DNA from: WQXF01 sp031552825 | Lineage (GTDB): Bacteria; Bacillota; Clostridia; Christensenellales; Aristaeellaceae | Direction of reading: 5' to 3' | Assembly (NCBI GenBank): GCA_031552825.1 | Contig: JAVBMD010000005.1 | Coordinates: 47,898 to 111,897, forward strand | DNA length: 64,000 nucleotides | Shown: piece by piece, positions 16,573 to 25,167 of the stretch | Numbering within the stretch: the stretch's first letter is position 1 | How the letters are laid out: each line of letters opens with the position of its first letter | The notes under the pieces: model-generated | Told to the model about the DNA's origin: nothing | Seen by the model: only the letters and a program-made list of their open reading frames with translations | Databases searched by the model: none | Program-made: the position numbers and the translations under genes

Positions 16573-18069
16573 TTAGCGGAACGAGCGCACCTTGGGGCGG
16601 GGCATGCGCTTCTTTTGTTTGCGCACGCGCTTTTGGCGGCGGCGCAGGCGGCGCAGCGAGAGGATCAGCGCCAGCAACACCGATACCGGCACCACCACGT
16701 ATTCGATCGAGAACGGCGGAAAGGGATTGGGATCGGCTAAGGTGCGGGCTTGGATCGCTTCCAAGGAAGGCGGCGCGTCGTCCCGCGCCTCGATGGAGCG
16801 GGTGGCGAACAGCTCGTATTCCACCGGGTCGCCGTCGCGGGGGAAGTAGGTAAGCGCACCCATAACCTCCCCCTCGGTAATCGGCGCGCGGCCCGGATGC
16901 GTGATAACCACTTGGGATAGGCGGCTGAAGTCGTTTTTGATGGCCTCGATTTCTTCCTTGCGCCCCACGATGCGCACGTCGCGCGTGGTCTCCGTCGGGC
17001 GGATGCCGAGCGTCAGCGCGCCTAGGTTCTTTGCGTCGGAGAGGGCGAAGCCGGCGATGTTGAGTATGCGCGGGCGCTCGCCGTAGATATCCATCGGCGT
17101 GGTGCTTTCGAACTGCTGAAAGCCATACTCCATCAGCCGCCGCGTGTCGAGCCAACGCCCTTTTTCCGAGCTGTAGAACACTACGCTGATCAGCTCCACG
17201 CCGTCGCGCGCCGCCGCGCCGACGAAGCAATACATCGCCTGCGAGTGGAAGCCGGTCTTGATGCCCAGCGCGCCGGGGAAATAGTAATCGTTGTCGGTGT
17301 TGAGGTTGTTGATGAAGCTATCCTGCGTGGTCAGGTTGCGCGCGGGGTGTACGTCGGTGAGCGGCATCCTATATTCCACGGTGGAAACCACGTCGCGGAA
17401 GGTCTTTACCTCCATCGCCGCGCGCGCGATGATCGCCATGTCCCGGGCAGTGGTGTAATGATCCGGATTGTGCAGGCCGTTGCTGTTGGCAAAGTGCGTG
17501 CTGTTCGTGCCGAGAAAGGCGGCGTACTCGTTCATCGTGTCGACGAAGGCCGCTTCGCTGCCGGAGAGGTGCTCGGCGATGGCGATGGCGGCATCGTTGC
17601 CGGAACGGAGCATCATGCCGTAAATCAGATCCTTGAGTTCTACCTCCTCGCCGGGCGATACCGGCACGGTCGAGGAATCGGAGGGCTGGTTGCCCGCATA
17701 TTCGCTGATGCTGACCGCCGTAGGAAAGTTTTCATCGTTCTCCATCTTTTGTATGGCGATCAGCGCGGTCATAATCTTGGTGGTGCTGGCCGGGTACATG
17801 ATCTCATCGGGATTTTTTTCGAACACCACCTCGCCGGTGGAGGCTTCGATCAGGATCGCCGAGGAGGCGTACAGCATCTCGGGCGCCAGCAGCCCCGGGC
17901 GCGTGTCGTCGTATTTTTCCGCGTTGGGCTCTAGCGTGGGTTGCGGCATTTTCGTGGGCTGCGCATCGGTTGCCAGCGCATGCAGCGGCGTGCCCAGCGC
18001 CAGCGCTAAGCACAGAAGCGGCGCAAAAAGCCTGTGCGAGCCCCACGGGACACGCGGGATCTTTGGCAT
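16573..18069 (-). CDS. D-alanyl-D-alanine carboxypeptidase (peptidase S11, DacF/PBP5 type)
   Basis: 498 aa, with a signal peptide (residues about 1-35). The serine DD-peptidase motifs are S95-T-T-K98, S156-G-N158 and K270-T-G272. A PBP5 C-terminal-like beta domain follows, then a transmembrane anchor (VVVPVSVLLALILSLRRL) and a very basic tail. Trims the terminal D-Ala from peptidoglycan stem peptides outside the membrane. In Bacillus the DacF paralogue acts in the spore cortex; placement after the spoVA operon fits but does not prove that role. Confidence 0.92.
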   Translation of the reverse strand: MPKIPRVPWGSHRLFAPLLCLALALGTPLHALATDAQPTKMPQPTLEPNAEKYDDTRPGLLAPEMLYASSAILIEASTGEVVFEKNPDEIMYPASTTKIMTALIAIQKMENDENFPTAVSISEYAGNQPSDSSTVPVSPGEEVELKDLIYGMMLRSGNDAAIAIAEHLSGSEAAFVDTMNEYAAFLGTNSTHFANSNGLHNPDHYTTARDMAIIARAAMEVKTFRDVVSTVEYRMPLTDVHPARNLTTQDSFINNLNTDNDYYFPGALGIKTGFHSQAMYCFVGAAARDGVELISVVFYSSEKGRWLDTRRLMEYGFQQFESTTPMDIYGERPRILNIAGFALSDAKNLGALTLGIRPTETTRDVRIVGRKEEIEAIKNDFSRLSQVVITHPGRAPITEGEVMGALTYFPRDGDPVEYELFATRSIEARDDAPPSLEAIQARTLADPNPFPPFSIEYVVVPVSVLLALILSLRRLRRRQKRVRKQKKRMPRPKVRSFR

Positions 18070-18382
18070 CGGGGGACACGTCCTTCCGCACGGGAAATGA
18101 GCATGGAGCCATATATGCTGTAAGGATATACAGCTGGCAATATTTTAGACAGGGTGTATGCAGAAAATATGACGATGGATCGGTCTATGATAGCATGTTT
18201 TTTTTTCTTTGTATAGCTAGCGGTACCAGTTGTGCCATAAACATGCGTCCTATTATTACGGAAAACCGCAAATTTCATTTCAATTTTATGGACAAATAGC
18301 TTGCTTTTTTCGGTAGAATGAGGGTACAATATATAGAACAGACATTTCTGCTGTTTTTTAGCAGGCGAAAGGTGGAACTCCG
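18070..18382. other. Divergent intergenic region, dacF-like / response regulator
   Basis: AT-rich 313-bp gap with no convincing ORF. It holds a possible minus-strand promoter (TTGCCA at 18135-18140, 18-bp spacer, ATATAT at 18111-18116) for the carboxypeptidase and a plus-strand promoter for the response regulator listed separately. The middle has poly-T/poly-A tracts without a stable hairpin. Confidence 0.5.
18301..18330 (+). promoter_or_regulatory. Promoter of the two-component operon
   Basis: TTGCTT, 18-bp spacer, TACAAT, about 50 bp upstream of the response-regulator ATG. Confidence 0.6.
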
Positions 18383-19078
18383 ATGGCCAACAAGCGCGTA
18401 CTGCTCGTAGACGACGAGCCGCTCATCGTAAAAGGCCTTCGTTTCAGTTTGGAACAGGATGGGTACGACGTGGACACCGCCGCCGATGGTGAGGAAGCCA
18501 TCTCCAAGTTTTTTGGCAGTTCCTTTGATTTGGTGCTGCTGGATGTAATGCTGCCCAAGCTCAGCGGCATGGAGGTGTGCCAGCGCATTCGCGAGCGCTC
18601 CAACACCCCCATCATCATGCTCACCGCCAAGGGCGAGGATATGGACAAGATCTTAGGCCTTGACTATGGCGCCGACGATTACATGACCAAGCCGTTTAAC
18701 ATTCTGGAGGTCAAGGCGCGCATCAAGAGCGTGATGCGCCGCATCGGCCCCGCCAATACGCCGGAGGAAAAAAAGATCATCCGTGTGCGCGACATGGAGG
18801 TCAACTTGGTCAATCGCTCGGTGACGCTGGCGGGCAAGGAAGTCAAGCTCACCGCAAAGGAGTTCGACCTCCTGCAGCTGTTTATCACCAACCGCGGCAA
18901 GGTATACAGCCGCGAGAATATGCTGGAAACCGTGTGGAAGTACGATTACATGGGCGATATGCGCACCGTGGACGTGCACATCCGTCGCCTGCGTGAGAAG
19001 ATCGAGCGCAATACGGCGCAGCCTGAGTTCATCTTCACCAAATGGGGAGTGGGCTACTATTTCACGGATAAGGATTAA
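18383..19078 (+). CDS. OmpR/PhoB-family response regulator
   Basis: 231 aa. The receiver domain has the acidic pair D10-D11, phosphoacceptor Asp54 (LLDVMLPK) and Lys103 (MTKPFN). The C-terminal winged helix contains LTAKEFDLLQLF and TVDVHIRRLREKIE. Acts with the histidine kinase encoded next. The downstream GerMN-like lipoproteins and DUF975 proteins on the same strand suggest an envelope-related regulon, but this is inference. Confidence 0.95.
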   Translation: MANKRVLLVDDEPLIVKGLRFSLEQDGYDVDTAADGEEAISKFFGSSFDLVLLDVMLPKLSGMEVCQRIRERSNTPIIMLTAKGEDMDKILGLDYGADDYMTKPFNILEVKARIKSVMRRIGPANTPEEKKIIRVRDMEVNLVNRSVTLAGKEVKLTAKEFDLLQLFITNRGKVYSRENMLETVWKYDYMGDMRTVDVHIRRLREKIERNTAQPEFIFTKWGVGYYFTDKD

Positions 19079-20534
19079 TCTTTTTTCCAGCATCCGCACG
19101 AAAATCGTGCTCGGCTTTCTGCTGGTGATGGCGATTTCTTTCTTCGCCATCGCCAATTCGCTGACGGCATTGGTCAGCGATTCTTTGTTTGCCGAGAAAA
19201 TCCGCGTGGAAAAGAGCGCGGTGGAATCGCTGGCGACGCGCTTTGCGGCGCAGATGGCCGCCTCCGACGGCAGCGCGCTATACGAGGGGCTTGTGGAAGC
19301 CGGACGCCAGCTTGGCGGCTGGCTTTTGGTATTGGATATGGACGGCAAGGTGCAGGCCGATTCCTTCTCCACGTACAACGGCAGGCGGCTGGGTTTGGCG
19401 GAGGTCGACGGCGTGCTTTCCGGCGCGGTGGGGGTGGACTATGGGTTCCATCAGGTGCCCGGCGATGGCACGCGCCGTGCCACCTCTTGGCTGGATAAGC
19501 TGCTCGGGCGCGACGATACGCGGCAGTGGGTGGGTTACTTTGCCGCGGCGATGGAGCATCAGGGCCAGCGCGTGGGCGTAATGCTCTACTCCACCAGCGC
19601 GCAGGATATGGTCGATTCTATCACCGAGCTGCGCGACCGTATGCTGCTCTACTTTTTAATTGCCGCGCTGGGCGTGGTCATCCTGTCGCTGTTCGTTTCC
19701 CGCTGGGTTACGCGGCCGGTGGCGGCGCTTAGCGAGGGCATCAAGCAGATGTCCAAGGGCGATTTCACTGGGCGCGTGCGCGTGAAGGGCGGCGGCGAAA
19801 TGGGGCGTCTGGCCGAGACCTTCAACCAGATGTCGGAGCGGCTTGAAAACCTAGAGCGTTCGCGCAACCAGTTTGTATCCAACGCCTCGCACGAGCTGAA
19901 AACGCCGCTGGCTACGATGAAGATCCTGCTCGAATCGCTGATCTATCAGGACGACATGCCCGCCGAGCTGCGCCGCGAGTTCATGCAGGATATCAATAAG
20001 GAAATCGACCGGCTCAACATGGTCATCGGCGACCTGCTGACGCTGGTACACATTGATAGCCAGAAGATGCGCCTGCGCCGCGAGATGATGCTGCTGTCGG
20101 TGGCCATCAAGGAGGCGGTGCGCAGGCTGGCGCCGCTGGCCAGCGACCGGGGGCAGGAGATCGAGGTGGCGTTGCACGACGAGTGCGAGATGTTCGCCGA
20201 TCCTGCCAAGCTGCAGCAGGTAATCTATAACCTGATCGACAACGCCATCAAGTACACCCCCGATGGCGGCAAGATCCGCGTCAGTCTGGAGCTAATTGGG
20301 CGGGACGCGGTGCTCAAGGTATCCGATAACGGCGTGGGCATTCCCAAGAGCGATGTGCCGCACGTATTCGACCGCTTCTACCGCGTGGACAAGGCGCGCT
20401 CGCGTGAGACCGGCGGCACCGGGCTGGGGCTGTCCATCGTGCAGCAGATCGTGCGCTTGCACGGCGGCTCCATCGACGTGGAGAGCGAGGTCGGCAAGGG
20501 TACCACCTTCATTATTGAGCTGCCCGCGAAATAG
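18993..20534 (+). CDS. Membrane sensor histidine kinase
   Basis: Start uncertain. Homology begins around codons for SSIRTKIVLGFLL at about 19083, but no ATG/GTG/TTG lies between 18993 and 19107. The listed GTG 18993 would overlap the regulator gene by 86 bp and has no RBS; an ATT at 19074, next to AAGG and overlapping the regulator stop, is possible. Two membrane helices flank an external sensor of about 150 residues; then come a HAMP domain, the phospho-His motif SNASHELKTPLA, N box NLIDNAIKYTP and G boxes DNGVGIP and GGTGLGLSI. Partner of the preceding response regulator. Confidence 0.9.
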   Translation: MRRSSAIRRSLSSSSPNGEWATISRIRINLFSSIRTKIVLGFLLVMAISFFAIANSLTALVSDSLFAEKIRVEKSAVESLATRFAAQMAASDGSALYEGLVEAGRQLGGWLLVLDMDGKVQADSFSTYNGRRLGLAEVDGVLSGAVGVDYGFHQVPGDGTRRATSWLDKLLGRDDTRQWVGYFAAAMEHQGQRVGVMLYSTSAQDMVDSITELRDRMLLYFLIAALGVVILSLFVSRWVTRPVAALSEGIKQMSKGDFTGRVRVKGGGEMGRLAETFNQMSERLENLERSRNQFVSNASHELKTPLATMKILLESLIYQDDMPAELRREFMQDINKEIDRLNMVIGDLLTLVHIDSQKMRLRREMMLLSVAIKEAVRRLAPLASDRGQEIEVALHDECEMFADPAKLQQVIYNLIDNAIKYTPDGGKIRVSLELIGRDAVLKVSDNGVGIPKSDVPHVFDRFYRVDKARSRETGGTGLGLSIVQQIVRLHGGSIDVESEVGKGTTFIIELPAK

Positions 20535-20549
20535 CGGCGAGGAGGAAGC

Positions 20550-21560
20550 ATGCGCAAGATCTGGACGGGCTTGGGTCTCATCGCGGCGCTGCTGCTCGCG
20601 TGGCCGCGATACGGGCTGGAGGTGGAGACGCTGCTTTCGCCGGTGGACGAGCGATTGGCGGCGCCGCTGCCGGAGGCGCCCGCGCTGTACCCCGGCGACG
20701 ACGCGCGGCACGATTCGATGGACGCGGTGCTCTACTTCCGCTACATGCAGACCGACTACCTCGCGCAGGAGGCGCGCACGCTGGACATCGCCCGCGATGA
20801 AACGGTGGAGATGGGTATCCTGCGCGCCGTGATGGCAGGGCCGCGCACCGACTATACCGAGCTGACGCCGCTGTTTTTCGGCAACGTGCCGGTGATGCGC
20901 GCCCAGCGCGACGCCGACGGCTTGGCGACCGTTGTGTTTGGGCAGGAGTTTTTAGAGAAGCCGCAGGATGCGCCGCAGGATTGGGAGAAGTACGAGTATT
21001 GGGTGCAGGAGATTCCGCGCCGCCGCAGGCTGGCGATACAGGCCGTGGCCAACGCGCTGACCGAGAACGCCCGCTGCAGCGGCGTGCAGTTTTTGATTTC
21101 CGCAGCGCCGGGGGACGCGCAGGGAACGCGCATGCGCCGGGCGCTCTTCTTCCCCGGGGAGCAGGATGTGATGGCGCTGCTGGATCCGCTGCCCCGCAGC
21201 GAGGCGGCGGTGCTCACGCCGCGCACCGCCTTGGTGGCGGCATTGGATGCTTGGCAACGCAAGGATTGGATCGCGCTGTACGCTTACCTTCGGCAGCAGC
21301 CCGAGGAGGAAACCGCGCTGCCGGCACAAACCGAGTTTTTGAGCCGCTTGGAGGCGCTGGATCGCACGCTGCTCAACTACAAGGTGTCGATCGGCACCGT
21401 TAGCGTGAACGGCGCGCAAGCGACGCTCTGCGTCGACTTAAAGGCGATGCGCCAAGGCGGGCAGACATGGGAAGTGTCCCAAGTGCCGGTCGCTATGGTG
21501 CGGGAGCGGGATTGTTGGAAGCTGAGTTACGACGCGCTGCTCTCGTTGATGGAGGAGTAA
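20550..21560 (+). CDS. Secreted GerMN-like protein
   Basis: 336 aa, with RBS GAGGAGG before ATG. An N-terminal hydrophobic signal or anchor (IWTGLGLIAALLLAWP) is followed by an extracytoplasmic domain. The stretch DAVLYFRYMQTDYLAQEART...ILRAVMAGP has the layout of a GerMN domain, although weaker than in the next two GerMN proteins. It starts 16 bp after the kinase gene and ends 2 bp before the lipoprotein gene, so it is clearly in the same operon. Function unknown. Confidence 0.7.
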   Translation: MRKIWTGLGLIAALLLAWPRYGLEVETLLSPVDERLAAPLPEAPALYPGDDARHDSMDAVLYFRYMQTDYLAQEARTLDIARDETVEMGILRAVMAGPRTDYTELTPLFFGNVPVMRAQRDADGLATVVFGQEFLEKPQDAPQDWEKYEYWVQEIPRRRRLAIQAVANALTENARCSGVQFLISAAPGDAQGTRMRRALFFPGEQDVMALLDPLPRSEAAVLTPRTALVAALDAWQRKDWIALYAYLRQQPEEETALPAQTEFLSRLEALDRTLLNYKVSIGTVSVNGAQATLCVDLKAMRQGGQTWEVSQVPVAMVRERDCWKLSYDALLSLMEE

Positions 21561-21562
21561 GC

Positions 21563-23113
21563 ATGATGCACAAAGCGTGGGGGATGGGGCGCTGGACGAG
21601 GCTGCTTGCCTGCGGGCTGGCGGCGGTGCTGCTCGGCGGCTGCGCCAGTCCGCTTTCGGAGCGCCCACCGGCTGAGGGGCTGCCCAACGATATCGATATC
21701 GGTATGGCGGCGCCGCAGGTGGATGCCGTGGCCGAAAGGCAGACGCAGGCGGTGCTTTACTATCCGAGCCTCGATGGCGTGCGTTTGCGCGCCGAGGTGG
21801 CGCCGGTGACGGTGCGTGCCGGGGAGAGCGAAGCCGAGGCCGTGATGCGCGCGCTGCTCACGAACGCGCCGCCGCCCGGCGCGCGCGCGGTGGCGGCGGG
21901 CGTGTTGCTGGATGCGGTGGAGCATCCGGTGATCGTCGCCGGAGAGGTGGCGACCGTTATGCTGACCGCCGAGGCGCGCCTGCTTTCCCCGCGGGATCTA
22001 TGCGCCGCGCGTATGGCCATCGCCAACACGCTGACCGAATTGCCGGGCATCGCCTACGTGAGCGTGCTGGTGCAGGGCATGGAGGAAGGAGCGGACTTGG
22101 CAGGCATCGTACCCTTTGGCGCGCAGGCGCGCCAATCTACCGGCGATATCGATTCGGTGTGGCGGCAGATCGAGGCGCAGCAGGAACAATTGGGGCTGCA
22201 GAGCTTCTCCAAGCTGGCCGCTGTCTATGTACCCGCGCCGGGCGGCCGGTTTATGTTGCCCCAGGTGCGCAACCTGGCCTTTGCCGACGCGCAGCCGACG
22301 ACGCTGGTGATGAACCTGCTGGGCGAAATATCCAAAGGCGCGATCGGGCTGGAGGGCGCCCCAGCCGTGCCGGACTTGGTGCAGTATCTTGCCAATGCGC
22401 CGGAGGTTTTGCAGCAGGCCGACTCCTCCGCGCGCGCGATTCGCCTGAACTTTCGCCAAGAGCTGGAGGAGGCGCTGGCCAAGGCCGGTATGAGCAAGGG
22501 CATGCTATGCGCTTTGCTTACGCAGAATTTTACCACCTTTATCCCCGGCATTTGCGGCGTGCAGGTGCGCTTGGGCATCGATGCGGTTACCGAGCTGCCC
22601 GCCGCCGATACCCTGAGCGGCAGGCCGGTTTCTTTGAGCGGGGATCTGTGGACATCGGCGCTGTTCTGGGAGGATGTGGCGTCGCTGATCTATATCGCGC
22701 TGCCGACGAGCAAGGGGGATCAGCTGGTGCGCGTGCGGCGGCCGGTGCAGGCGACGCGATGCGAGGAGCCGCGCTACGTGCTCGAACAGCTGATGCTTGG
22801 ACCGCAAAGCTCCGATGGGCGGCAGGATCTGATGCCCGCGATGCCGGAGGGCGTCGGCGTGGAGGACGTGCGCGCCATCGCGATCGAGGGCGACAGCGTG
22901 CTCATCAGCCTGTCGCGGCAGTTTGCTACCGCTTGCGCCGGGCTGGATCAGGCGGGGGAACGGCGCGTGATCTATGCCATCGTCAACACGATGACCGAGT
23001 TTTCCCAAGCGCGCCGCGTGGCTTTCTTTGTGGAAGGAGAGCAGATCGAACGGCTGACCGGCGGGCTGGAAATGCGCGGCTTTTTCCTGCGCAATCCCGG
23101 GATGTTTCAATAG
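21563..23113 (+). CDS. GerMN-domain lipoprotein
   Basis: 516 aa from ATG 21563, with RBS GGAGGAG. Type II signal peptide with lipobox-like LLGGC, so a membrane lipoprotein. Two GerMN domains are seen: the first near residues 55-155 (ESEAEAVMRALLTNAP), the second near residues 390-500 (YVLEQLMLGPQSSDG). GerM-like proteins act in sporulation and germination, and related lipoproteins form membrane-associated partners of two-component systems. It shares this operon with the regulator and kinase, so it may be a signal-modulating lipoprotein. Confidence 0.85.
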   Translation: MMHKAWGMGRWTRLLACGLAAVLLGGCASPLSERPPAEGLPNDIDIGMAAPQVDAVAERQTQAVLYYPSLDGVRLRAEVAPVTVRAGESEAEAVMRALLTNAPPPGARAVAAGVLLDAVEHPVIVAGEVATVMLTAEARLLSPRDLCAARMAIANTLTELPGIAYVSVLVQGMEEGADLAGIVPFGAQARQSTGDIDSVWRQIEAQQEQLGLQSFSKLAAVYVPAPGGRFMLPQVRNLAFADAQPTTLVMNLLGEISKGAIGLEGAPAVPDLVQYLANAPEVLQQADSSARAIRLNFRQELEEALAKAGMSKGMLCALLTQNFTTFIPGICGVQVRLGIDAVTELPAADTLSGRPVSLSGDLWTSALFWEDVASLIYIALPTSKGDQLVRVRRPVQATRCEEPRYVLEQLMLGPQSSDGRQDLMPAMPEGVGVEDVRAIAIEGDSVLISLSRQFATACAGLDQAGERRVIYAIVNTMTEFSQARRVAFFVEGEQIERLTGGLEMRGFFLRNPGMFQ

Positions 23114-23141
23114 TTTCAATCGTATCAATCGTCGCTACAAT
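23114..23141 (+). promoter_or_regulatory. Possible promoter of the DUF975 cluster
   Basis: TTTCAA, 16-bp spacer, TACAAT directly after the lipoprotein stop. The same stretch has short TTTCAATnG-like direct repeats. Weak evidence. Confidence 0.35.
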
Positions 23142-23176
23142 CGCTTCGCCTAATAAGGATTTTAAGGAGGATGACC

Positions 23177-24115
23177 ATGATGAATCGAGTGGATATGCTG
23201 CCGCGCGCGCAGCTCAAGCAGAACGCGAGGAGCCGGTTCGGCGCCCGTCGTGGCGCGTGTATCGGCGTGCTTGTGGCGATCGCGCTGATGTCCGGCGTGT
23301 TGTCGGTCTCGTCAACGGCGCTGCAAAACACCTTGGGCGCGGAGGGAGGCGGCGCGTCGCTGCTGATGCCCATCGTCATGATGGTGTTGATGCTGTTTGT
23401 TTCGACGCTGGGCATCGAGGCTTCCTACTTTTTTCTGCGGATCTATCGCGAGGAAAAGCCGGTCATCGGCGATTTCTTTGCCGGTATTACGCAGGAAGTA
23501 GGCCGGAAGATCAAGGGCGCGCTGTGGCAAGGGCTGTGGATTTACCTGTGGGCGCTGCCCGTCGCTATGCCGCTCGTCTGGATCTTTGCGACGCTGATGT
23601 ACGCGCCCGCGAATTACGATCTTTTGCTGGTGGGCGGCATCGGGCTGGTTTTGTTGGTCGCCTTCCTTGTGGTGATCGCTGTCAAGTCGCTTTCCTATGC
23701 GATGTATCCTTATATCCTGCGCGATTGCCCGCAGGTTTCGGTGCGCGAAGGGTTGCGCCTTTCTGTGCGCATGATGAAGGGCAACAAGGGCAGGCTGTGC
23801 ATACTGATGATTAGCTTTTGGGGTTGGGTGTTGCTGGCGACGCTTCCGGCGATGCTCCCGATGGTGCTGGCAAACCGGGGGATGGGGCTGCAGGCGCTGC
23901 TGATGGCGCTGCTGACCAATACGCTGAACGCTCCGGACGGGGTGAGCGCGATTCTCGGCAGCGTCATTTCCTTTATCGTCATGTATGGCTTCGTATCCCC
24001 TTACCTGTATACGGCGGAGGCCGGATTTTACGATGAGCTAAAGCGCGCTTCGCTGGCGGCGGGCAGCGTCAGCGACGCAGAGGTCGGCGCGAGCCGGGTG
24101 TGGGAGCAGGAATAA
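23177..24115 (+). CDS. DUF975 family membrane protein (paralogue 1)
   Basis: 312 aa from ATG 23177; ATG 23171 touches the AAGGAGG RBS and is too close. Typical DUF975 start (RAQLKQNARSRFGARRGACIG), then about six hydrophobic segments with the conserved block YILRDCPQVSVREGLRLSVRMMKGNKG. Integral membrane protein of unknown function. First of three tandem paralogues sharing the ILRDCP and RMMKG motifs. Confidence 0.88.
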   Translation: MMNRVDMLPRAQLKQNARSRFGARRGACIGVLVAIALMSGVLSVSSTALQNTLGAEGGGASLLMPIVMMVLMLFVSTLGIEASYFFLRIYREEKPVIGDFFAGITQEVGRKIKGALWQGLWIYLWALPVAMPLVWIFATLMYAPANYDLLLVGGIGLVLLVAFLVVIAVKSLSYAMYPYILRDCPQVSVREGLRLSVRMMKGNKGRLCILMISFWGWVLLATLPAMLPMVLANRGMGLQALLMALLTNTLNAPDGVSAILGSVISFIVMYGFVSPYLYTAEAGFYDELKRASLAAGSVSDAEVGASRVWEQE

Positions 24116-24151
24116 GCATAAGCTGTACGAAAGAGAGGGGATGAGGCCACC

Positions 24152-25072
24152 GTGGAAAACCGTGCGGAAATGCCCTCGCTTGCGGAGATAAACAAATGCG
24201 CCCGTGAGCGCTTTGCAGGCCGCCGAGGTTCTTGCGCGGGCGTGTTTTTTGTGATCTGGCTGATCCGGGCTGTGCTCGTATTCGGGGTGGGCATCGTGGC
24301 GATCCCGTTTATGAGGGCAGGGGGAATATCGCGCGACGCAATGTTTCTCCTCGTATTATTTGGCGAGTTATGTACCGCGACGCTGGGCATAGAGAGCTTG
24401 CTCTTCTCTTTGCACGTCTACCGTGCGGAAGCGCTTACGGTTGGTGATTATTTAGCGGGTATCGGACAGGCACTCGGGCGGAAGCTTCGCGGCATCCTGT
24501 GGCTGTGCCTGCTTCTTCTCTTATGGGCGCTACCGCTGCTCGCGCCGATGGGCGCGTATGTTTTCTTTGGGCTTAGGAGCGTGGATGCAGCGTTTCAAAT
24601 GACGGCGCTACGCGTGCTGCTCTTTATGCCGCTCGTCTTCTATGCGGTGGCGTTTATCAGAGGGCATGCCTATGCGATGCAGCCCTTTATCCTGCGCGAT
24701 TGCCCGAAGGTGCCGGTGCGCGAAAGCCTGAAGCTTTCCGCCCGCATGATGAAAGGGCGCAAGAGCGCGCTGTTTGCGCTGCTGCTTAGCCTCTTGGGGT
24801 GGTGGCTGCTGGCGCTGCTGCCGACGCTTTTAGCGACGTTCTGGCCGCCGATGCGGCCGATGAGGACGCTGTGCGGCATCGCCACGAACATTGTCGCGTG
24901 TAGCTTTGTGTTGCCGAAAACGGCGATCACGCTGGCCGGTTTTTACGATGCGCTCAAGCGCGTCTTGATCGCGAGCGGCGTGGTTTCCGTTGCGGAGTTT
25001 GGGCCGAGCCCGGAGTATATGCTCGAGGAACAGGCGCAGGAGAGCGATTGCCAGGCGGAAGAACAGCAATAA
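24152..25072 (+). CDS. DUF975 family membrane protein (paralogue 2)
   Basis: 306 aa from GTG, with RBS AGAGAGGGG. Shares LAEINKCARERFAGRRGSCAG, FILRDCPKVPVRESLKLSARMMKG and the ending VASGVVSVAEFGP-type motif with its neighbours. Six or so membrane helices. Closest in its C-terminus to paralogue 3 (SGVVSVAEFGPSPEY), suggesting recent duplication. Confidence 0.87.
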   Translation: MENRAEMPSLAEINKCARERFAGRRGSCAGVFFVIWLIRAVLVFGVGIVAIPFMRAGGISRDAMFLLVLFGELCTATLGIESLLFSLHVYRAEALTVGDYLAGIGQALGRKLRGILWLCLLLLLWALPLLAPMGAYVFFGLRSVDAAFQMTALRVLLFMPLVFYAVAFIRGHAYAMQPFILRDCPKVPVRESLKLSARMMKGRKSALFALLLSLLGWWLLALLPTLLATFWPPMRPMRTLCGIATNIVACSFVLPKTAITLAGFYDALKRVLIASGVVSVAEFGPSPEYMLEEQAQESDCQAEEQQ

Positions 25073-25167
25073 CGCGCGCGGCGCGTGAATATAAAGCACA
25101 TACCAAAGAAAAACCGGAAAGCACAATGCGTGCAGGCAAGCGAGCATGTGTGAGAAGGAGGAAGCGT

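Noticed and set aside
18383..19078. Response regulator considered as the missing AgrA
   Set aside because: It has an OmpR-type winged helix, not a LytTR domain, and its own kinase partner lies next to it.
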